From the NCBI RefSeq assembly GCF_014201825.1, contig NZ_JACHFJ010000001.1, positions 434,001 through 498,000 on the forward strand: DNA of 64,000 nt, read 5' to 3'. Shown here one piece after another: positions 36,820 to 45,352 of the stretch. Every line of letters begins with the position of its first letter. The stretch's first letter is position 1. This DNA is from Acidocella aromatica. Its GTDB lineage: Bacteria; Pseudomonadota; Alphaproteobacteria; Acetobacterales; Acetobacteraceae. Both the position numbers and the translations under genes were made by a program. The notes under the pieces are model-generated. The model saw nothing but the letters and a program-made list of their open reading frames with translations, ran no database searches and had not been told where the DNA came from.

Positions 36820-37584
36820 TCAGGCTTCGTCGGAGACAAGATCTTCGCGGATGGTGGCGAGCACGCGCTTCTGCAGCGCCATGAATTCCGGCGTGGAGAT
36901 GATCTCCTGCGTGCGCGGGCGCGGTAGATCGACCTTGAACTCGGTCTTGATCCGCCCCGGCCCCACCGTCATCGCCACGATGCGGTCTGAGAGATACACC
37001 GCCTCCTCGACATCATGCGTGACGAACAGCACGGTCAGCTTGTGCTGCTCCCACACGCGGGTGAGGAGCGTCTGCATCTCGTGGCGGGTCATCGCGTCCA
37101 GCGCGCCGAAGGGCTCGTCCATCAGCAGCACTTTCGGGCGGTAGGAGAGCGCGCGCGCAATCGCCACGCGCTGCTTCATCCCGCCGGAGAGTTCATGCGG
37201 ATAGGAATCCGCGAACTTGGCAAGCCGCACCAGGGCCAGATGCTCATCGGCGATGCGCCTGCATTCCGCCCCCTTATGTCCCGCCGCCTTCAGCGCGAAC
37301 TCGATATTCTTGCGCGCGGTGAGCCAGGGCAGCAGCGTATAGGACTGAAACACCACGCCGCGATCCAGCCCCGGCCCGGTCATCGGCGCGCCATCCACCA
37401 GAATGTCGCCCTCATCGTAATCCAGCAGCCCGGCCACGATGGAGAGCAACGTGCTCTTGCCGCAGCCCGACACCCCCACCAGCGAGACGAACTCATTCTC
37501 CCGCAAGGTCAGCGAGACATCCGAAAGTGCCCGTGTGCGCTTGAAGCTTTTGTTGACGCTCTTAATCTCTAATTTCGGCGCCAT
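36820..37584 (-). CDS. NitT/TauT-family ABC transporter ATPase
   Basis: 254 residues with Walker A GVSGCGKSTLL, Q-loop VVFQSYTLLPWL, signature LSGGMKQRVAIARA, Walker B VLLMDEPFGALDAMTR and VTHDVEEAVYLSDR. The pattern is that of TauB/SsuB/NrtD. It sits 2 nt after the permease and 10 nt before the HisD-like gene, so transport and catabolism are one unit. Confidence 0.92.
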   Translation of the reverse strand: MAPKLEIKSVNKSFKRTRALSDVSLTLRENEFVSLVGVSGCGKSTLLSIVAGLLDYDEGDILVDGAPMTGPGLDRGVVFQSYTLLPWLTARKNIEFALKAAGHKGAECRRIADEHLALVRLAKFADSYPHELSGGMKQRVAIARALSYRPKVLLMDEPFGALDAMTRHEMQTLLTRVWEQHKLTVLFVTHDVEEAVYLSDRIVAMTVGPGRIKTEFKVDLPRPRTQEIISTPEFMALQKRVLATIREDLVSDEA

Positions 37585-37586
37585 AA

Positions 37587-38405
37587 TCAGCCACGCCTCT
37601 TCGCATAGGGGAACAGCACACGCTCCAGCGCCTTCATCATCTGGTCGCAGAGCAGGCCAAGCACACCGAGCACCAGGATATAGCCGATGGTCACGTCGGT
37701 CTCGAAATAACGCTGCGAGACGGTGATGCGGTAGCCAAGCCCGCTATCGGCGGCTACCAATTCGGCCACCACCAGCCAGGTCCAGGCCCAGCCGAAGGTG
37801 ATGCGCAGCGTGTCCCAGATCCCCGGCAGGGCGGAGGGGATAACGATCTTCATCTGCAATTTGAGTTCAGAAAGCCCCAGCGTACGCCCCAGCCCGATGA
37901 AATCCGGCGGCACGCGCTTCACATTGTCCATCACCATCAGCACCTGCTGGAAGAACGTGCCGATCCAGATGATCAGGAATTTCTGCAAATCCGTGGTGCC
38001 CGCCCATAGAATGGTGAGCGGCAGGAACGCCACCACCGGCATGTAGCGGATGAAATCGGCCAGCGGCTCAAGGGCCGCCTCCCAAAACCGGCTGGTGCCG
38101 ATGAGTACGCCGATGGGCACGGCCATTGCCGAGGCGATGACGAACCCCGCCACCACGCGATAGACCGAGACCTCGACATCGCCCCAGAGCGTGCCGTCCA
38201 ACGCCAAACCGGCGAGCTTGTCCCAGATCGCCCCTGGTGCTGGCAGGAAAAGCGGCGGCACCAGCCCGGCGCTGGTCACTGCCCACCAGATGGCGAGCAG
38301 GACCAGGAACACCGAGGCTGAGATGACAAGATACGTGCCCCGCCCGATCTCTCCACCCGTGGTGAAGAGACCGCGCCAGAGCGCCTTGGCTTTACTGCGC
38401 CGCAT
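37587..38405 (-). CDS. NitT/TauT-family ABC transporter permease
   Basis: 272 residues, about six membrane segments, with the family's PLADFIRYMPVVAFLPLTIL and the EAA-like loop IGLGRTLGLSELKLQMKIVI, followed by GIWDTLRITFGWAWTWLVVA. Homologous to TauC/SsuC. It overlaps the binding-protein gene by 14 nt. Confidence 0.92.
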   Translation of the reverse strand: MRRSKAKALWRGLFTTGGEIGRGTYLVISASVFLVLLAIWWAVTSAGLVPPLFLPAPGAIWDKLAGLALDGTLWGDVEVSVYRVVAGFVIASAMAVPIGVLIGTSRFWEAALEPLADFIRYMPVVAFLPLTILWAGTTDLQKFLIIWIGTFFQQVLMVMDNVKRVPPDFIGLGRTLGLSELKLQMKIVIPSALPGIWDTLRITFGWAWTWLVVAELVAADSGLGYRITVSQRYFETDVTIGYILVLGVLGLLCDQMMKALERVLFPYAKRRG

Positions 38406-39384
38406 TGAGGAAATCGGCGTCCAGAACCTGAGCGGGGGTAACCGGCTTGGTCACGAGCCCGGCCTGCGTGGCGGCCTTCAGCACGTCGTTGAAGGTCTTG
38501 TCGCGGAATGCGCCGTTAAACGCCTCACGGGCGGCGGGCACGGTGTAGTAGGTCACGCCGTCGAAGGCCGTGTTCAGGCTGGCGAGGTCGGAGCTCACCG
38601 ATTTGGCGATGATCGCGCGGCCATCGGCAGTGTTGGCGTTGTAGTAGGTGATCGCATCCTGCCAGGAACGCACCAGCGCCAGGATCTGGCCGGGATGCTC
38701 CTTGATCATCTTGTCGCTGACGATCAGCACATCCGAAATCAGGCCCGGATTCACGCCCGCCGTGAACAGGCGGTGATAGCCCTTTCCGGCGGCAAGCGCT
38801 GCGGAGATGTACGGCTCATACGTCACGGCCACGGGCACGCGGCCCGCCAGCATGGCGCTGCCGGCGCTGTCGGCGGGCATGGGCACCTTGGTCACGTCGC
38901 TCATGCTCATGCCGGCCTGGGCCAGCGCGTAGTGCAGCAGCACGTCGGAGGTGGAGCCCTCCTCATACGCCACCTGCTTGCCCTTGAGCTGGGCGATGCT
39001 GGTGATGGAGGACGGGGCGAGAATGGCGTCGGCGGTGTTGGAGAAATCCATCAGCAGCACGGCCTTCACCGGCAGCCCGGCGGAGACCATGGCCATAGCG
39101 GTGTTGGTGGAGACGCAAGCGGCATCGACCTTGCCACCGGCCATGGCGGCGTTCAGCTCCTTATCCTCGTCGAAATTGACGAGGGTGACATCCTTCAGCC
39201 CTTCCTTGGCGAAGAAGCCTTTATCCTGCGCCACCGCCCACTGGCCGTAGCCGAGCCAGGGCTCCAGCGCGATCTTCACCGGGCCGGGCTCGGGCGTGGT
39301 GGGGATGGTGGCGGCGCGAGACTGCGCTCCCGCGAACAGCGAACCCGCCAGAGCGAGCGAAAGAAGCAAGCGTTTCTTCAACAT
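38392..39384 (-). CDS. NitT/TauT-family periplasmic binding protein, first gene of the HutC-linked operon
   Basis: From ATG 39384 (AGGAGG 7 nt upstream) there are 330 residues: a Sec signal (MLKKRLLLSLALAGSLFAGA) and an NMT1/SsuA-type domain (IALEPWLGYGQWAVAQDKGF, AACVSTNTAMAMVSAGLPV). The first in-frame codons upstream at 39465 lack a ribosome site. These binding proteins recognise small polar molecules (nitrate, sulfonates, pyrimidines, thiamine precursors); the ligand here is unknown. Control by HutC boxes argues for a histidine-related compound. Confidence 0.92.
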   Translation of the reverse strand: MLKKRLLLSLALAGSLFAGAQSRAATIPTTPEPGPVKIALEPWLGYGQWAVAQDKGFFAKEGLKDVTLVNFDEDKELNAAMAGGKVDAACVSTNTAMAMVSAGLPVKAVLLMDFSNTADAILAPSSITSIAQLKGKQVAYEEGSTSDVLLHYALAQAGMSMSDVTKVPMPADSAGSAMLAGRVPVAVTYEPYISAALAAGKGYHRLFTAGVNPGLISDVLIVSDKMIKEHPGQILALVRSWQDAITYYNANTADGRAIIAKSVSSDLASLNTAFDGVTYYTVPAAREAFNGAFRDKTFNDVLKAATQAGLVTKPVTPAQVLDADFLNAAQ

Positions 39385-39473
39385 GAATAACCTCCTGTTA
39401 CCTTTCACGGGGCGTTTTCGGCGCTGCTCATCTTTTTGGCGCAACCCGCGATGCGCCCTGTCCATACGCCCGC

Positions 39474-39502
39474 ATTGCAGCAGTTCCTAGTATCCGGGTC
39501 AA
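39474..39502 (-). promoter_or_regulatory. Promoter of the ABC/HisD-like operon
   Basis: On the reverse strand TTGACC (39497-39502), a 17-bp spacer and TGCAAT (39474-39479) form a sigma70-like promoter with TSS near 39467. The nearest HutC-type palindrome lies 5 bp upstream of the -35. From about 39385 to the TSS is an 80-nt leader with no other feature seen. Confidence 0.6.
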
Positions 39503-39507
39503 CGTGT

Positions 39508-39519
39508 TTGTATATACAA
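39508..39519. promoter_or_regulatory. HutC-type operator copy 1 (identical to the hutI-hutF site)
   Basis: TTGTATATACAA, a perfect 12-bp palindrome, base-for-base identical to the one at 30311-30322 in the hut divergent promoter. It is immediately upstream of the ABC/HisD-like operon promoter. Confidence 0.8.
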
Positions 39520-39528
39520 TAGGCATGT

Positions 39529-39540
39529 ATGTATATACAT
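39529..39540. promoter_or_regulatory. HutC-type operator copy 2
   Basis: ATGTATATACAT, a second perfect 12-bp palindrome with the same TGTATATACA core, spaced 21 bp centre-to-centre from copy 1 (two helical turns), which would favour cooperative binding on one DNA face. It is nearer to the rightward hydroxyacid oxidase gene. Confidence 0.75.
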
Positions 39541-39581
39541 CTTGCTTGCCACGGCAAGCTGCCGCTTTTATGGTCATGCGC

Positions 39582-39680
39582 ATGAAAGCTGTCCGCCTGC
39601 ATGGCATCGCCGATCTGCGTTACGAGGACATCGAAGCCCCCGGCGAGGCCGGCAGCCTGAAAACCCTGGTGCGCCCCTGA
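39582..39680 (+). pseudogene. Truncated zinc alcohol dehydrogenase N-terminus (remnant)
   Basis: ATG 39582 (in-frame ATGs also at 39576 and 39570) opens 32 codons reading MKAVRLHGIADLRYEDIEAP and then a short unrelated tail ending in TGA at 39678. The first 20 residues are the standard N-terminus of medium-chain zinc-dependent alcohol/sorbitol dehydrogenases; the rest of the ~340-residue enzyme is missing. The stop is 2 nt before the hydroxyacid oxidase ATG, so a deletion probably fused the promoter and start of a lost dehydrogenase to the next gene. It may now serve only as a translated leader. Confidence 0.72.
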
Positions 39681-39682
39681 CC

Positions 39683-40825
39683 ATGCTCCTGCTCAACACC
39701 GAGGACGCCCGCGCCGCCGCCCAGCGCCGCCTGCCGCGCATTTTCTTCGACTACATCGACGGCGCGGCCTCCACCGAAGCCACCGCCCGCGCCAACGAGG
39801 CCGATTTCGCCCGCTGGCGGCTGGAGCAGCGGGTGATGACCGGCGCGCCCAAGCCGAACCTCGCCACAACCTTCCTGGGCGAGACGCACGGCCTGCCCTT
39901 CATGCTCGGGCCGGTCGGGTTTCTTGGGCTGTATCGGGGCAATGGTGAGGTGCAGGCCGCCCGCGCCGCCGCAGCAGCCGGGGTGCCGTTCTGCCTCTCC
40001 AGCTTCTCTATCGCCTCTATCAACCGCGTAGCGCGCGAGGCTCCGGGGCGGAACATGTTCCAGCTCTATGTCCTCACCGACCGCGCCTTGGGTGCCGAGA
40101 TGCTCGCCGCCGCGCGCCAGGCCGGAGTGGAGACGATCTTCCTCACCGTGGATTGCGCCATCACCGGCATCCGCGAGCGCGATGTGCGCAACGGCTTCCG
40201 CAGCCTCACCAGCCTCACCCCCAGCCTGCTGGCGCGCCTCGCCCGCAAGCCTGGCTGGTGCCTGGATATGCTGCGCCACGGCAAACCGAGAGTGGAGGCC
40301 CTGGCCACCCACCCGGAATTCGGCAACTCCGTGCTGGCCCAGGCGGCGGCCCTCTCCAGTCGCATCGACCAGAGCCTAAGCTGGGACGACCTCGCCTGGG
40401 TGCGGGAGAACTGGCCAGGCAAGCTGGTGGTGAAGGGCTTGCTCTGCGCCGATGACGCCCGCCGCGCGGCTGATGCGGGCGTCTCCGCCATTGTCATCTC
40501 CAACCATGGCGGCCGCCAGCTCGATGGCGCCAGTTCCACCATCGACCGCCTGCCCGAGATCGCCGCCGCGGCACATGGGCTGGAACTGCTCATCGATAGC
40601 GGCTTCCGCCGGGGCGCGGATATCGTGAAGGCGCTGGCGCTGGGGGCCTCCGGCGTGCTGCTCGGGCGCGCCTATGCCTACGCCCTGGCGGCCAATGGCG
40701 GGACGGGGGTGAACCAGATCATCTCTGCCCTGAAAGCGGAGATAGAAATCGCTTTGGCGCTGATGGGCTGCCCCGACATCCCCACCCTACGCGCTGACGG
40801 CGCCCGCTACGTGCGCCCAGCCTGA
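39683..40825 (+). CDS. FMN-dependent alpha-hydroxy-acid dehydrogenase/oxidase (LldD family)
   Basis: From ATG 39683 there are 380 residues of the (S)-2-hydroxyacid oxidase TIM-barrel family: RIFFDYIDGAASTEATAR, PVGFLGLYRGNGE, LTVDCAITGIRERD, VVKGLLCADDARRA, and the active-site SNHGGRQLDGA (catalytic His and Arg). It oxidises a 2-hydroxyacid to the 2-oxoacid; lactate, mandelate, glycolate or an aryl/imidazole-lactate are all possible. It diverges from the HutC-linked transporter operon and shares its intergenic palindromes. Its 3' end overlaps convergent metF by 39 nt. Confidence 0.88.
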   Translation: MLLLNTEDARAAAQRRLPRIFFDYIDGAASTEATARANEADFARWRLEQRVMTGAPKPNLATTFLGETHGLPFMLGPVGFLGLYRGNGEVQAARAAAAAGVPFCLSSFSIASINRVAREAPGRNMFQLYVLTDRALGAEMLAAARQAGVETIFLTVDCAITGIRERDVRNGFRSLTSLTPSLLARLARKPGWCLDMLRHGKPRVEALATHPEFGNSVLAQAAALSSRIDQSLSWDDLAWVRENWPGKLVVKGLLCADDARRAADAGVSAIVISNHGGRQLDGASSTIDRLPEIAAAAHGLELLIDSGFRRGADIVKALALGASGVLLGRAYAYALAANGGTGVNQIISALKAEIEIALALMGCPDIPTLRADGARYVRPA

Positions 40826-41695
40826 GGCCCGCCGCCCCAGCAGATGGCACAGCGCCTGGGTCATCGGCGCGCGATTGAGGGTGTAGAAATGGAATTGCCG
40901 CACGCCCTCTTCATATAGCCCACGACACAGACCCGCCGCCGCCATCGCCGCGACCAGCGGGCGCATCTGCGGGTTGTCGTCCAGCCCGTCCAGCAGGCGG
41001 TCCAGCGCCGGGGGGATTTGCGTGCCGCATTGGGCGGCGAATTTGCGCGTCTGCGCCGCGTTGGCGATGGGCAGGATACCCGGCACCAGCTCCGCCGATA
41101 TCCCTGCTGCCGCCGCACGGTCGCGGAAGCGCAGAAACACCTCCGGCGAGAAGAAGAATTGCGTGATGGCGCGGTCCGCCCCGGCGTCGATCTTGGCTTT
41201 CAGATTGTCGAGATCAGCCTGCACGCTCGGTGAATCCGGGTGGCATTCCGGGTAAGCGGCCACCGAGATCTCAAACGGAGCGAGGCGCTTGAGCGCCTCC
41301 GTCAGCTCCGTGGCATTGGCGAAGCCGTCTGGGTGCGGGGTGAAGCGCCCCGCGCCCGCCGGCGGATCGCCGCGCAGCGCCACGATATGCCGCACGCCCG
41401 CTGCCCAATAGCCGCGCGCGATGTCCAAAATCTCCTCTCGGCTCGCCCCCACGCAGGTAAGATGCGCCGCAGCGTTCAACCCGGCCTCATGCACCAAGCG
41501 TGAGACCGCCGCGTGGGTACGCTCGCGCGTGGTGCCGCCAGCGCCGTAAGTCACCGAGACGAAACGCGGGCGCAGCGGGGCCAAGGCCTGCACCGTCTCC
41601 CATAATTCGGCGTCCATCTTCTCCGTCTTGGGCGGAAAGAACTCGAAGGACAAAGCGAGATCGTCCGCCGGGGGGAGAGGGGTGATCTGGTTCAT
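40787..41695 (-). CDS. metF: Methylenetetrahydrofolate reductase MetF
   Basis: From ATG 41695 (MNQITPLPPADDLALSFEFF) 302 residues: SFEFFPPKTEKM, VSVTYGAGGTTRERT, the FAD-site IVALRGDPP, and AITQFFFSPEVF. It reduces 5,10-methylene-THF to 5-methyl-THF, the methyl donor for methionine synthase (metE is nearby). It follows the ArsR-methyltransferase regulator by 14 nt and is presumably co-transcribed with it. Confidence 0.95.
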   Translation of the reverse strand: MNQITPLPPADDLALSFEFFPPKTEKMDAELWETVQALAPLRPRFVSVTYGAGGTTRERTHAAVSRLVHEAGLNAAAHLTCVGASREEILDIARGYWAAGVRHIVALRGDPPAGAGRFTPHPDGFANATELTEALKRLAPFEISVAAYPECHPDSPSVQADLDNLKAKIDAGADRAITQFFFSPEVFLRFRDRAAAAGISAELVPGILPIANAAQTRKFAAQCGTQIPPALDRLLDGLDDNPQMRPLVAAMAAAGLCRGLYEEGVRQFHFYTLNRAPMTQALCHLLGRRASGWAHVAGAVSA

Positions 41696-41709
41696 GGGGA
41701 TATCCTCGG

Positions 41710-42663
41710 TTAGTCGGTGGCGGGCTTGCGGCCCAGCCAGAGTTTCACGGTCAGCTCGCCGCCCTCCAGGGCGCGGACGGCTTCGGTAGTCAGGTTGGCG
41801 GCGACGAACCAATGCGCCATCTGCTCATCGGAAAAGCCGAGCCGCACATGGGCATGACGCGAGCGCAGTTCCTCGCGCTCATGCGGGGCGAAATCCACCA
41901 CCAGCAGCCGTCCGCCAGGGGCAAGCAGGCGTGCGGCCTCGGCCAACGCCGCCTCGGGCAGTTGCGCGTAATGCAGTACCTGGTGCAGCAGCACGGTGTC
42001 GGCGGCGCCATCGGGCAGCGCCAGCCCGTACATGTCGCCCTGGCGCAGTTCCACATGCTCCAGCCCCTTGGCCGCCAGCTTGGCGCGGGCGAGGCGCAGC
42101 ATCTCCGGGCTGCGGTCGATACCCGTGGCACCGAGGGCCTGGGGCGCAAAGAGTTCCAGCATGCGCCCGGTGCCAGTGCCGATATCGACGAGCCTGCCAA
42201 TCGGCGCATCGGCCAGCAATGCGGTGATCGCCGCCTCTACATCGCTCTCGGCCACGTAGAGCGAGCGCATCTCGTCCCAGGACCCGGCATGGGCGTTGAA
42301 ATAAGCCTCGGCGGCGCGAGCGCGGTCGGCTTGCACGGCGGAGAGGCGGGCTTGGTCGGCCACCGTCCAAGGGTCGGGCGGGCCTTGCGCGGCCCAGGCA
42401 TCGATGGCGGCCAGCAGCGGGCGGACCAGGGCTTCATCGCCCAGGCCGAGGAACACCCACGCCCCCTCCTTGCGCCGCCCGATTAGCCCGGCCTCGGCCA
42501 GAATTTTGATGTGCCGGGAGATGCGCGGCTGGCTCTGCACCAGCACCTGCGCCAGCTCGCCCACCGAAAGCTCCATGGCGCGCAGCAGCGCCAGGATGCG
42601 CAAGCGTGTGGGGTCGGCCAAGGCGCGGAAGATGGTGAGCGGCAAATCCATGGTGATATTCAT
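41710..42663 (-). CDS. ArsR-type HTH fused to SAM-dependent methyltransferase (methionine-cycle regulator)
   Basis: 317 residues. The N-terminal 90 are an ArsR winged helix (ALADPTRLRILALLRAMELS, QPRISRHIKILAEAGLIGRR) without the metal-binding cysteines. Then comes a class I methyltransferase fold with the SAM-binding VDIGTGTGRMLELFAP. Such fusions are recurrently linked to metF/methionine genes in alphaproteobacteria and are thought to sense SAM or SAH. The gene is divergent from the metE riboswitch leader, and an inverted repeat abuts its start. ATG 42663 is chosen; a GTG one codon earlier is possible. Confidence 0.88.
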   Translation of the reverse strand: MNITMDLPLTIFRALADPTRLRILALLRAMELSVGELAQVLVQSQPRISRHIKILAEAGLIGRRKEGAWVFLGLGDEALVRPLLAAIDAWAAQGPPDPWTVADQARLSAVQADRARAAEAYFNAHAGSWDEMRSLYVAESDVEAAITALLADAPIGRLVDIGTGTGRMLELFAPQALGATGIDRSPEMLRLARAKLAAKGLEHVELRQGDMYGLALPDGAADTVLLHQVLHYAQLPEAALAEAARLLAPGGRLLVVDFAPHEREELRSRHAHVRLGFSDEQMAHWFVAANLTTEAVRALEGGELTVKLWLGRKPATD

Positions 42664-42665
42664 CA

Positions 42666-42683
42666 CATAAAGATATGTTTATG
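42666..42683. promoter_or_regulatory. Inverted repeat upstream of the ArsR-methyltransferase gene
   Basis: CATAAA-GATATG-TTTATG has perfect 6-bp arms and lies immediately before the start codon of the regulator, in the divergent region shared with metE. It is the natural candidate for autoregulatory binding by the ArsR-type protein. Confidence 0.6.
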
Positions 42684-42737
42684 TCCATATATAAAATGCT
42701 TGACAAAGCCGTCTGGCTGGCGCCTGTTGCGCGGGCC

Positions 42738-42910
42738 AATGGTTCCGCCCCGCCTCTTCCGGCGCGGTGCGGCTAAGAGGGAAGCCGGTGCAAGACCGGA
42801 GCTGCCCCCGCAACTGTCAGCGGCGAGTCTCTGCCCATTCAAGCCACTGGGATGCATCCCGGGAAGGCCGGACAGGGACGACGACCCGCAAGCCAGGAGA
42901 CCTGCCTTGG
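42738..42910 (+). promoter_or_regulatory. Cobalamin (B12) riboswitch controlling metE
   Basis: The leader contains the conserved aptamer core: GAGGGAAGCCGGTGCAAGAC (42777 on), then GCTGCCCCCGCAACTGT, and the B12 box AGCCAGGAGACCTGCC (42890-42905). This is the Rfam cobalamin class. Downstream (42911-43036) a G+C-rich stretch can form alternative hairpins before the metE Shine-Dalgarno. Repressing the B12-independent methionine synthase when B12 is available is the expected logic, implying that the organism also has a B12-dependent MetH elsewhere. Boundaries are approximate. Confidence 0.93.
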
Positions 42911-43036
42911 CAACATCACGTCACCCGGCGGGGTTCTCCGGGCTGGCCGCGGACCCGCCGTGCGGCGCCCCCTGGCCCGCGCGCTGCTGGTCCGCGCCCT
43001 GCCCGCTCTTCTCCGCCTGATTGAAGAGAGGCTTGC

Positions 43037-45352
43037 ATGACCGTCACCGTCGCCACACTTGGCTTTCCCCGCATCGGCCCCCGGCGCGAACTGAAGACCG
43101 CGCTCGAATCCTACTGGGCGGGCAAGAGCCACGCCGAGGCCCTGCTCGGCACCGCCGCCGCCCTGCGCGCCCGCGCCTGGGCGTGGCAGCGCGAGTTGGG
43201 GGCGGACATCATCCCCAGCAATGATTTCTCGCTCTACGACCATGTGCTGGACACCAGTGTGATGCTTGGGGCGATTCCCGCCGCCTATGGCTGGCGCGGC
43301 GGCCCGGTGGAACTGACCACCTATTTCGCCATGGCTCGCGGTGGCCGCCCCACGGCGCATGAAGAAAGCTGCGACTGCGGCGCCAAGCACGGCACCGAGG
43401 GCGTGCCGGCGATGGAAATGACCAAATGGTTCGACACCAACTACCACTACTTGGTGCCAGAGTTTGCGTCGGGGCAGAGCTTCACCCTCGCCTCCACCAA
43501 AGTGCTGGACGAATACCGCGAGGCCAAGGCCCTGGGCATTGAAACCCGCCCGGTGCTGCTCGGCCCGGTGAGCTATCTGCTTCTCGGCAAGAGTAAGGAT
43601 GCAGACTTCGACCCGCTGACCCTGCTACCCAACGTGGTGGCGGTGTACGCGCAAGTGCTGCAAGCCCTCGCGGCGGAAGGCGCGCAATGGGCGCAGATCG
43701 ACGAACCCTGCCTGGTGCTGGACCTCGATGACGCCGCCCGCTCAGCTCTGCACGGTGCCTATGCCGCACTGCACGAGGCCGCCCCCGGCCTGCGCCTGAT
43801 GCTCACCACCTATTTCGGCGGGCTGGGCGAGAACCTCGCCACCGCGCTGGCGCTGCCGGTGCAGGGGCTGCATCTGGACCTCGTCCGCGCCCCGGAACAG
43901 CTCGGCGCGGTGCTGGCCAAGGCGCCGACGGGGCTGGTGCTGTCGCTCGGCGTTATCGACGGCCGCAATATCTGGCGCGCGGACCTCGCCGCTCTGCTTG
44001 AGAAACTGGAACCGCTGAAGGGGCGCGAGATCGTGCTCGCCCCGTCCTGCTCACTGCTGCATGTGCCATTGGACCTGACACGGGAAACGGCGCTGGATGC
44101 GGATGTGCGCTCCTGGCTCTCCTTCGCGGCCCAGAAGATCGGTGAGCTGGCGGTGCTGGCCAAGGCACTGAACGAGGGGCGCGAGGCGGTTACCGTGGAA
44201 TTGGCTGCGTCCTCGGCGGCAGCCGAAGCCCGGCGCGGCTCGCGCAAGATCACCGACCCCACGGTGCAGGCCCGGCTGCTGGCGGCTGGGCCAGACCTCG
44301 CCCGGCGCGCTTCGTCCTTCCCCATCCGCCAGGCGGCGCAACGGCGCAAGCTGGCTTTGCCGCTCTACCCAACCACCACCATCGGCTCCTTCCCGCAGAC
44401 CGCGGACGTGCGCCAAGTCCGCGCCGCACATGACAAAGGCGAGTTGGACGATGTCGCCTACGAGGCCTTCCTGAAGCAGGAGACCGCCAGAGCCATCCAT
44501 TGGCAGGAGGAGGCCGGGCTCGACGTGCTAGTGCATGGCGAGTTCGAGCGCAACGACATGGTGCAATATTTCGGCGAGCGCCTCACCGGCTTTGCCTTCA
44601 CCAAGCATGGCTGGGTGCAGTCCTACGGTTCGCGCTGCGTGCGTCCGCCGATCATCTATGGCGACGTCTCCCGCCCCGCGCCGATGACTGTGGCGTGGTG
44701 GGCCTACGCGCAATCCCTCACAGCCAAGCCGGTGAAGGGCATGGTGACCGGGCCGGTAACCATCCTCAACTGGTCCTTCGTGCGCGACGACCAGCCCCGC
44801 GCCGCCACCTGCCGGCAGATCGCGCTCGCCATCCGCGACGAGGTGGTGGATCTGGAAGAAGCCGGTGCCGCGATCATCCAGATCGACGAAGCCGCTCTGC
44901 GCGAGGGCTTGCCTCTGCGCCATGCCGATTGGGCGGCGTATCTGGCCTGGGCGGTGGAGTGCTTCCGCATCTCGGCCTCCGGCGTACGCGACGAGACACA
45001 GATCCACACCCATATGTGCTACTCGGAGTTCAACGACATCATGGCCGCGATCGGCAACATGGATGCCGATGTGATTTCCATCGAAACCGCACGCTCGCAG
45101 ATGGAACTGCTGGATGCCTTCAACGCCTATCGCTACCCCGCCGAGATCGGGCCGGGCGTGTACGACATCCACTCCCCGCGCGTGCCGGACGTGGCGGAGA
45201 TGAGCGCCCTGCTCACCGCCGCCGCCGCCAAACTGCCCGCCGAGCGGCTCTGGGTTAACCCGGATTGCGGGCTGAAGACCCGCGGCTGGCCGGAGGTGAA
45301 GGCGGCCATCGCCAATCTGGTTCTGGCCGCGAAGGCCGCCCGCGCCGCCTGA
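43037..45352 (+). CDS. metE: Cobalamin-independent methionine synthase MetE
   Basis: 771 residues, two TIM barrels. It transfers methyl from 5-methyl-THF-triglutamate to homocysteine. The N-terminus [18 protein letters not shown] is typical. C-terminal zinc ligands are visible: His and Cys in [12 protein letters not shown], Glu in [10 protein letters not shown], Cys in [21 protein letters not shown] marks the second barrel. It lies behind a cobalamin riboswitch. GAGAGG lies 8 nt before the ATG. Confidence 0.98.
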   Translation: MTVTVATLGFPRIGPRRELKTALESYWAGKSHAEALLGTAAALRARAWAWQRELGADIIPSNDFSLYDHVLDTSVMLGAIPAAYGWRGGPVELTTYFAMARGGRPTAHEESCDCGAKHGTEGVPAMEMTKWFDTNYHYLVPEFASGQSFTLASTKVLDEYREAKALGIETRPVLLGPVSYLLLGKSKDADFDPLTLLPNVVAVYAQVLQALAAEGAQWAQIDEPCLVLDLDDAARSALHGAYAALHEAAPGLRLMLTTYFGGLGENLATALALPVQGLHLDLVRAPEQLGAVLAKAPTGLVLSLGVIDGRNIWRADLAALLEKLEPLKGREIVLAPSCSLLHVPLDLTRETALDADVRSWLSFAAQKIGELAVLAKALNEGREAVTVELAASSAAAEARRGSRKITDPTVQARLLAAGPDLARRASSFPIRQAAQRRKLALPLYPTTTIGSFPQTADVRQVRAAHDKGELDDVAYEAFLKQETARAIHWQEEAGLDVLVHGEFERNDMVQYFGERLTGFAFTKHGWVQSYGSRCVRPPIIYGDVSRPAPMTVAWWAYAQSLTAKPVKGMVTGPVTILNWSFVRDDQPRAATCRQIALAIRDEVVDLEEAGAAIIQIDEAALREGLPLRHADWAAYLAWAVECFRISASGVRDETQIHTHMCYSEFNDIMAAIGNMDADVISIETARSQMELLDAFNAYRYPAEIGPGVYDIHSPRVPDVAEMSALLTAAAAKLPAERLWVNPDCGLKTRGWPEVKAAIANLVLAAKAARAA

